From: Ochotona curzoniae
Lineage: Eukaryota; Chordata; Mammalia; Lagomorpha; Ochotonidae
Direction: 5' to 3'
NCBI RefSeq assembly: GCF_017591425.1
Contig: NW_024467106.1
Span: 26,836,501-26,900,500 of the forward strand
DNA length: 64,000 bases
The position numbers and the translations under genes were made by a program. This document shows positions 58,236 through 64,000 of this stretch, in pieces. The notes beneath the pieces are model-generated. The model was given only the letters and a program-made list of their open reading frames with translations. It was not told the origin of the DNA and ran no database searches. Every line of letters starts with the position of its first letter. Within the stretch, counting starts at the first letter, position 1.

Positions 58236-58461
58236 CGCCGACAGTCATGGATCTGCTTAAAGCAGGCTGTAATGAAGTCTCTTCATCATTGAATTGTTTC
58301 TTAAGCTCTTCTACGGATTCCAAGTGGAGTTGCAGAAACTCTGCCGTTGCTGCTGCTGCTTCCTCTTTAACTGGATCTATCATTCTTTTCAGAAGTATCA
58401 GGTCATCCTTACGGACTTTCAAACAAAGTTTCTCCATTTCCCGGATATTGGAGCGGAGTTG
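58236..58461 (-). CDS. STX17: STX17 coding exon, residues 64-138 plus one base (N-terminal helices)
   Basis: The acceptor is ttttttttctag and the donor is GTAATG (rc of 58230-58235). The 226 bases encode QLRSNIREMEKLCLKVRKDD to SMTVG, then the first base of Gly139. The helical, charged composition fits the N-terminal regulatory bundle; VKEEAAAATAEF contains a four-alanine run where I recall one Ser in human. No further coding exon was seen between here and 64000. Confidence 0.96.
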
Positions 58462-58678
58462 CTAGAAAAAAACAAAACAAACAAAACATAAATGCCACTG
58501 TCTATTTGTACAAAGTATCTGTCAGAAGTAATTTGTTATGATGGTTACACGTGGAAATGATCACATATTCCCTCCCTATCATGGAAAGCATGGCAAAATA
58601 CTTTTGATTGCCCATGTCTATGGCTGTATAAGCCCAGGATCATTTTTAAAATGATTCTATTTTAAAAATTGATCTATT

Positions 58679-59013
58679 GGGCCCAGCACAATAGCGTAGT
58701 GGTGAAAGTCCTCGTCTTAAACGCACCAGGATCCCATATATGCGCCAGTTCTAATCCCGGTAGCCCCGCTTCCCATCCAGCTGCCTGCCTGTAGCATGGG
58801 CAAGCAGTCGAGGATAGCCTAAAGCCTTGGGACCCTGCACCCACATGGGAGACCCAGAAGAAGCTTCTGCCTCCGGTTTTGGATTGGCTCAGCTCCAGCT
58901 GTTGCGGCTCACTTGGGGAGTGAATCATCGGACAGAAGATCTTTCTCTCTGTCTCTCCTCCTCTCTGTATATCTGCCTTTCCAATAAAAATAAATTAATC
59001 TTTTTAAAAAAAC
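58679..59013 (+). repeat. C-SINE, first of an adjacent pair
   Basis: Body ggcccagcacaatagcgtag to aaattaatctttttaaa. TGATCTATT lies before it and again at 59014-59022. Confidence 0.93.
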
Positions 59014-59022
59014 TGATCTATT

Positions 59023-59324
59023 ATAGCCTAGCGGTAGCCTAGTGGCTAAGGTCTTTATCTTGCATGTATCTAATCCTATATGGCCATCTCTTTGTGTCCC
59101 AACTATTCCACTTCCCATCCAGCTCCCTGCTTGTGGCCTGAGAGGGCAGTCAAGATCCTGCACCCATGTGGGAGACCTGGAAGAAGCTCCTGGCTCCTGG
59201 CTTTGGAATTGGTTTCTCTCCGGCCACTGTGGCCACTTGGGGAGTGAGTCGGCAGAGGGAAGATATTTCTGTCTCTCCTTCTCTCTGTGAATCTTTCCAA
59301 TAAAAGTAAATAAATCTTTCTTAA
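59023..59324 (+). repeat. C-SINE, second of an adjacent pair
   Basis: Body atagcctagcggtagcctag to aaagtaaataaatctttc. Its flanks are actgatctatt and actgacctatt, the same target sequence as the first copy. Confidence 0.92.
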
Positions 59325-59344
59325 AAACTGACCTATTTACTCAT

Positions 59345-59758
59345 TTTGAGGGAGGTTGATAGATGGAAAGAGAGAGACAGAGAGAGATTAGGAGAAAAAC
59401 AGGAAGGAATGAAGGAAGGAGGGGAGGAAAGAGGGAAAATGGAAAGAAAGAAGGCAGACAGGGAAGGATAAAGCAGAAAAGAGAAAGAAGAGACTACTCC
59501 CATCTGCTTGTTCACTTCCCAAAAAGCTGGCAACAGTCCATGCTAGACAGTGGCTGAAGCTGCAAGGCAGGGACTCAGCTCAGGTCTCCCACACAACTGG
59601 CAGAAAACCATACACCTGAGCCATCACCCGCTGCCTCCTCTTGTCATAGTATGTATTAGCAAGAAGTGTATCATGAGCCAGCCAGCATTGGGAATCAACT
59701 CAGGCACTCCAACATGAGATGGGTCATTTTAGCCACTAGACAAATGCCCATCCTCAAA
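59345..59758 (-). repeat. C-SINE, old, with purine-rich expansion
   Basis: A (GA)/(GGAA)-rich block at 59360-59490 precedes antisense C-SINE landmarks (ccatctgcttgttcacttcc, aggtctcccacacaactgg, cattttagccactagac). Confidence 0.72.
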
Positions 59759-59829
59759 AACCCCATCTTCCAAAAGCACTTTCTAATGACAACAGTATAT
59801 TTAGCTAACAAATGCTCTTCATTAAAAAA

Positions 59830-60183
59830 AAATGTAAAAATGTAGAAACAACAAGGAAAAAATTATTTTCTCACCAATCCCATCGTCTCTAACCCCATCC
59901 TTTCACATGTTTCTCAGGAACTCTTGCCCTAAATATGGGTTTTCTCTCTAAAAACAAAGGGTAGATTTTGCGTAATAAATTGTAATTTTTCATCTCATAT
60001 TCCAGTTTGATAGTTCATCATGGAGTTCCTTACTGGTCATTGCTCACACCATATTCCACAGTATAGTTGTACAATTTAATCAACCATCCCTCTGGGGATC
60101 AACAGTCCTTTTTATTGTTCCTAGGTTTTAGTTATTACAAACAATAAACATATTTGCATGCAAATCCTACTGGAGTATGTTAG
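59830..60183 (-). repeat. Old L1 3' fragment, antisense
   Basis: Phrases ccagtttgatagttcatcat, ttccttactggtcattgctc, acaatttaatcaaccatccc and ggttttagttattacaaac. Confidence 0.65.
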
Positions 60184-60539
60184 CATTTTAGTGGGTTTTT
60201 TTTTTTTTAAGATTTCTATTCTTTTTATTGGAAAGTCAGATTTACAGAGAGAAAGAGAGAGAAAGATCTTCCATCCACTGATTCACTCCCCAAGTGGCCA
60301 CAACAGCTGGAGCTGAGCCAATCTGAAGCTGGGAGCAGGAGCTTCTTCTGGGTCTCTCACGTGGGTACAGCGTCACAAGACTTTGGGCCATCCTCAACTG
60401 CTTTCCTAGGTCACAAGCAGGGAAGCTGAATGGGAAGTGGAGCACTTGAAACACAAAGAAGGAACCATATGGAATCCAGATGCATGCAAGATGAGGACTT
60501 TAGCTACTAGGCTATCAGGTTGAGCTCCAACATTTTAGT
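60184..60539 (-). repeat. C-SINE with 9-bp target duplication, inserted in L1 fragment
   Basis: CATTTTAGT at 60184-60192 and 60531-60539 bound antisense body 60193-60530. Confidence 0.9.
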
Positions 60540-60555
60540 ATTTTTAATGTATATT

Positions 60556-60854
60556 TATAAAAGATTTATTTATGTATGTGAAAGGCCCTAGTGACAGAGA
60601 TGAAAGAAAGAATCCTTAATCCAACGAAAACCATGGATGGAGCAGTTTGAATCCAGAAACCAGAAACTCCATCCAAGTCTCCCACATGGGTGAGAAGGGC
60701 CCAAACATTTGGGCCATCATCCATTGTCTTCCCAGGTGCATTAGCAGAAAACAGGATCAGAAATAGAGTAGCAGAGACTTGAACCTGCATTCCTATATGG
60801 AAAGCTGGCATTGTTAGTACACGCGTAACCCATTGTGCTATGAACTGGGCCCTA
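60556..60854 (-). repeat. C-SINE, older subfamily
   Basis: Antisense, aaaagatttatttatgtatg to cattgtgctatgaactgggc. Confidence 0.82.
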
Positions 60855-61157
60855 ATACAATAACACAGAGGTGATTCCCAGAATCAAAGAATGCTAATAT
60901 ACTTTTATTTTGATAGTTATCACCACCAAGAGGCTATAGCAATTCACATGACAACCAAAGTCTAAGTGCCTATTTCCCCACATACTGCTACGATCGCATG
61001 TTACCCTATTGCTGTTTCCCATTAGGCAATAATGAGGCCTGGTCTTGTTTAGATTCTGAGATCAGACCAGATCAGGAATTCAGAATGGTAGAGCCATAGA
61101 CTCATTGAGGTTTTACTCTGCATTTCTTATTCCTGAAATAGTTGGTCTTTCTTTTTT

Positions 61158-61205
61158 TTTAGGATTTTAATTAATTAATGAATGAATTAATTAATTTTAT
61201 TGCAA
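61158..61205. repeat. (AATT)n-like tail
   Basis: T-run followed by attaattaatgaatgaatta, probably an old SINE tail. Confidence 0.6.
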
Positions 61206-61244
61206 AGTCACTTACACAGTAAGCACACATACTTATTTGACTAT

Positions 61245-61595
61245 TTTTGTCTGTTATTTATTTGTACTTATTTAAAAGTCAGAGACAGACAGAGATTAAT
61301 CTTCTATCTGTTGGTTCATTCCAAATGCCTGCAACACCAGGGGCTGGGCCAGGTCAAAGCCAGGAACCTTGGAACTCAACTGCAGTCTTCTTTAAGTGGC
61401 AGGGACCCAAGTGCTCCCCTAGGTCTACACTAGCAAAAAGCTGGAACCAGAAGCAGAAGCAGGACTCATGTATCAGCCTTCCAGATACATGACCAGTGAT
61501 CTGCACCAGAAGTGGAGCAGGAGGACTTGAACAAGCCCTCACTTGGGATGCTGGCATTACAAGCCAGCTTAATATGCTGAGCTATAATACCAGCA
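61245..61595 (-). repeat. C-SINE, older subfamily
   Basis: Antisense, ttatttatttgtacttattt to atgctgagctataataccag. Confidence 0.78.
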
Positions 61596-61944
61596 CAGGA
61601 AAGATATCTTTAAAAAAAAAATTTATTTTATCTTTATTGGAAAGTCAGATATACAGAGAGGAGGAGAGACAGAGAGGAAGATTTTTCATCCACTGAGTCA
61701 CTCCCCAAGTAGCCACAATGGCCAGAGCTGTGTCCATCTAAAGCCAGGAGCCTGGAGCCTCTTCCAGATCTCCCACGCGAATGCAGAGCCCCAAGGTTCT
61801 GCGCTTTCCCAGGCCACAAGCAGGGAGCTGGACGGGAAGCAGGGCTGCCAGGACATGAACCAGCGCCCATTTGGGATCCTGGTGCATGCAAGGTGAGGAC
61901 TTTAGCCACTAGGCTACTATGCAGGGCCCCAGGAAAGACATCTT
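61596..61944 (-). repeat. C-SINE with 15-bp target duplication
   Basis: CAGGAAAGATATCTT at 61596-61610 and CAGGAAAGACATCTT at 61930-61944 (one mismatch) bound antisense body 61611-61929. Confidence 0.93.
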
Positions 61945-62111
61945 AAGCATATTACAAAAATGACCAAACCATAAAAGACTGATAATCTTGACTGTATTAG
62001 TCAAGATTATCAAGACATTACTAGTCATCAAGACATTACTAATAAAGTAAAAAGGTAAGCCAATGACTGAAAGCAGGTAATTATATATACACCAAGAAAA
62101 GTCACTGGCAG

Positions 62112-62429
62112 GCCTGGCATGGTAGCCTAGTGACTACAGTACTCGCCTTGCATGCACTGGGATTCCATATGGGTGCCAGATAGTTTCCCAGCTGCTCCAC
62201 TTCCCATCCAGCTCCCTGCTTGTGACCTGGGAAAGCAGTCGAGGACTGCCCAAAGCCTTGAGACCCTGCACCCACGTGGGAGACCTAGAAGAAGTTCCTG
62301 GCTTCAGATCAGCTCAGAGCTGGCCATTGCAGCCACTTGAGGAGTGAACCAGTGGGTGGAAAATCTTTCTGTTTCTCCTTCTCTCTATAAAATCTGCCTT
62401 TCCAATAAGAATAAATATTTTTTTAAAAA
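62112..62429 (+). repeat. C-SINE inserted in old L1
   Basis: Body gcctggcatggtagcctagt to gaataaatatttttttaaa; agtcactggcag / agtcattggcag is the target duplication. Confidence 0.9.
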
Positions 62430-62785
62430 GAGTCATTGGCAGACTATATAAAGAACTCTTACAAATCAATAACTTAAAAAAAAACTACTAGAAACAGGAA
62501 AGAACCATAAATGAGCACTGACCATTAAGTTACTCAGTGTCAGTAATAATCAGATAAATGTAAATTAAAACCAAAATTAATTACTCACTAGAATTGCTAA
62601 AATTAAAATTTGATAATGATAAAAACTGTTATTGGTGAGGAAGTTTCACCTATAGGAACTTGCATCCACTTTTGGGCAGAGTTATAAAACCAGTACAACT
62701 ATTTTGGAAAACTTTATGAAAACTGAAAATAAGTATACTAAAAGGATCAACAATTCCTGTCCTAAGAATATACTTGGTAGAAATA

Positions 62786-63117
62786 TGGAGGGTAGGCATG
62801 GTGGCTTACAAGGCTAACCCTCCACCTCTACTGCCAGCCTCTCATACAGAAGCCATTTCAAGCCCCAGCTGTTCCACTTCTGATCAAGCTCCCTTCTTAT
62901 GGCCCACAAAAGCATCAGAAGATGGCCCTAGGCCTTGGGTCCCTGTACCCATGCAAGAAACCTGTAAAAAGTTCCTGGCTCCCAGTTTTGGACCCACCCA
63001 GCTTTGGCCATTGCAGTCATTTGGGGACTGAACCAACAGATGGAAGATACACTTCCCTCCCCGCTTTTCTTTCCCTCTCTCTGTCATTCAACTAAAATAA
63101 ATAAATCTTAAAAAGAA
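62786..63117 (+). repeat. C-SINE inserted in old L1, diverged head
   Basis: From ggtaggcatggtggcttaca to taaaataaataaatcttaaa. Confidence 0.85.
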
Positions 63118-63121
63118 AAAT

Positions 63122-63446
63122 GTGGGACCAGCACGGTGGCTCACAGGCTAATCCTCCACCTGCAGTGCTGGTATCCCACATTAGTACCAGTTCTAGTGCT
63201 GGTTGCTCCAATTCCAATCCAATCCAGGTCCCTATTTATGAACTGGGAAAGCAGCTGAGGACAGTCCAAGTCATTGGGTTCCTGTCCCCTCATGGGAGAT
63301 CTGGAAGCAGCTCCTAGCTTCAGATTGGTTCAGCTCAAGCCATTCCAGTCATTTGGGAGGGTAAACCAGATACAGGATCTCTCTCTCTCTTTCTCTGTCT
63401 CCCCTTCTGTGACTATTTCAAATAAAAATAACTAATTTTTTTTAAA
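63122..63446 (+). repeat. C-SINE, adjacent to the previous one
   Basis: From gggaccagcacggtggctca to aaaaataactaattttttt; a(g)aaaatgt-like sequence on both sides suggests its target duplication. Confidence 0.85.
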
Positions 63447-63769
63447 AAAGAAATGTACGTGTACATCAGTAAAAATATATAAGAATGCTATCAGCATTGT
63501 AACAGGAACTGAAAATAGCCCAACTGTTCATCAATAGAACAAATATACTATGCTATACTCATTGAAAGGAATATACACAGAAATGAAAACAGATAACTAT
63601 AATAATAGGCAACACAGGCAAATCTTGTCAGATGCTAAAGATTTGCTCTGTTTAAGTTATGCTATGTTCAAAACCCAGCTAACTAAAACCGTAATCTTAA
63701 GTATACACATTAATAATAACAATACGCAGAAAAGGTGAGATACATTCAGTTCATGAATGAAGGCAGTCC

Positions 63770-64000
63770 TTACTTTCACATGAGGACACGTGACTGTGGT
63801 GGGTGCAGCACTGAAGGACTTCAAGGGTGTTGCTAACTGTCTAGTTCTTGATCTGAGTTACAGTGCATGAGTATTCACAGAGTTCAAAAAAATCCATTTT
63901 GGTAGATATTTACAATTTTGGCTTTTTACAGTATGACCATTACATTTCACAATAGAAAGATTTTTAGGAAAGAATATTTTACTGACTTGTATGATCAGAT
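63770..64000. other. STX17 intron, no feature seen
   Basis: No exon for residues before 64 and no repeat recognised at the window end. Confidence 0.5.

Larger units (their letters stand above)
61945..63765 (+). repeat. Old L1 3' region, sense, split by three C-SINEs
   Basis: L1 ORF2-3' phrases survive in the gaps: agtcattggcagactatata, aagaactcttacaaatcaat, gtaattaattactcactag-like text, ttggaaaactttatgaaaac (62430-62785), and agcccaactgttcatcaata, aaggaatatacacagaaatg (63446-63765). Everything is degraded. Confidence 0.72.
39229..64000 (-). other. STX17: STX17 gene, 3' half (last five coding exons)
   Basis: Reading the - strand, five exons with canonical splice sites keep one frame matching syntaxin-17 residues 64-302. 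Syntaxin-17 is the Qa-SNARE recruited to closed autophagosomes, where it pairs with SNAP29 and VAMP8 (or YKT6) and the HOPS tether to drive fusion with lysosomes; it also acts at ER-mitochondria contacts. The window holds most of the N-terminal helical region, the whole SNARE motif and the double-spanning membrane hairpin. Introns are 0.77, 10.9, 0.08 and 6.8 kb in genomic order from the 3' end. Exons encoding residues 1-63 were not found up to 64000 and must lie beyond. The gene ends 13 kb from ERP44 in convergent orientation. Confidence 0.96.

Noticed and set aside
58462..64000. An upstream STX17 exon (residues before 64) within the window
   Set aside because: I looked on the - strand for the expected ..HEEHINAGRTVQ end followed by a GT donor and did not see it. 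The region is mostly SINE and old L1.
1..64000. Endogenous retrovirus, tRNA or rRNA genes, CRISPR arrays, bacterial-type operons
   Set aside because: No LTR pair, retroviral gene remnants, cloverleaf RNA genes or regularly spaced repeats were seen. The tRNA-like text is the head of C-SINEs. The genome is mammalian.

Overview
This is a stretch of mammalian nuclear DNA, almost certainly from a lagomorph and most likely a pika (Ochotona). It is littered with tRNA-derived C-SINEs, the lagomorph SINE family. The young copies carry a variant 3' half (… gagtgaatcatcgg … aagatcttcctctctgtc …) that differs from the rabbit consensus I know. It also holds lagomorph-type L1 copies and older mammal-wide repeats (MIR, L2, Tigger, old L1). 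The species call is an inference from repeat style; the order call is firm.

Two host genes face each other tail to tail. On the + strand, positions 1-26.3 kb hold the 3' half of ERP44: six exons encoding about residues 196-406 of the pH- and zinc-regulated thioredoxin-family chaperone that retrieves clients from the early Golgi to the ER. The reading frame is open, all splice sites are canonical, and it ends in the RDEL retrieval signal. On the - strand, positions 39.2-64 kb hold the 3' half of STX17: five coding exons for residues 64-302 of the autophagosomal Qa-SNARE, including most of the N-terminal helical region, the SNARE motif and the glycine-zipper transmembrane hairpin. The upstream exons of both genes lie outside the window. 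The ERP44/STX17 neighbourhood matches the arrangement known from human 9q31.

The 13 kb between the two stop codons contains the 3'UTRs, several SINEs, an L2 tail, another old repeat and a block at 35.8-37.6 kb with protein-like but unrecognised open stretches. I found no CRISPR, tRNA, rRNA or recognisable endogenous retrovirus.

Most of the rest is transposon history. One L1 (181-2917) has a clear 11-bp target duplication but has lost nearly all of ORF2. A second L1 (about 7.94-11.10 kb, - strand) joins a 5'UTR with two roughly 223-bp tandem units straight to the ORF2 C-terminus. A third (41.9-43.3 kb) lacks the reverse-transcriptase core. The first two share an odd 3' module in which part of the ORF2 linker lies in antisense just before the 3'UTR. 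A 1.27-kb young L1 tail (13.5-14.8 kb) and a 1.02-kb retroposon of uncertain family (48.19-49.21 kb, 14-bp target duplication, GC-rich internal repeats, almost no poly(A)) are the other notable insertions. SINEs are densest in the STX17 introns, especially 58.6-63.5 kb, where many are adjacent or nested in an old L1.
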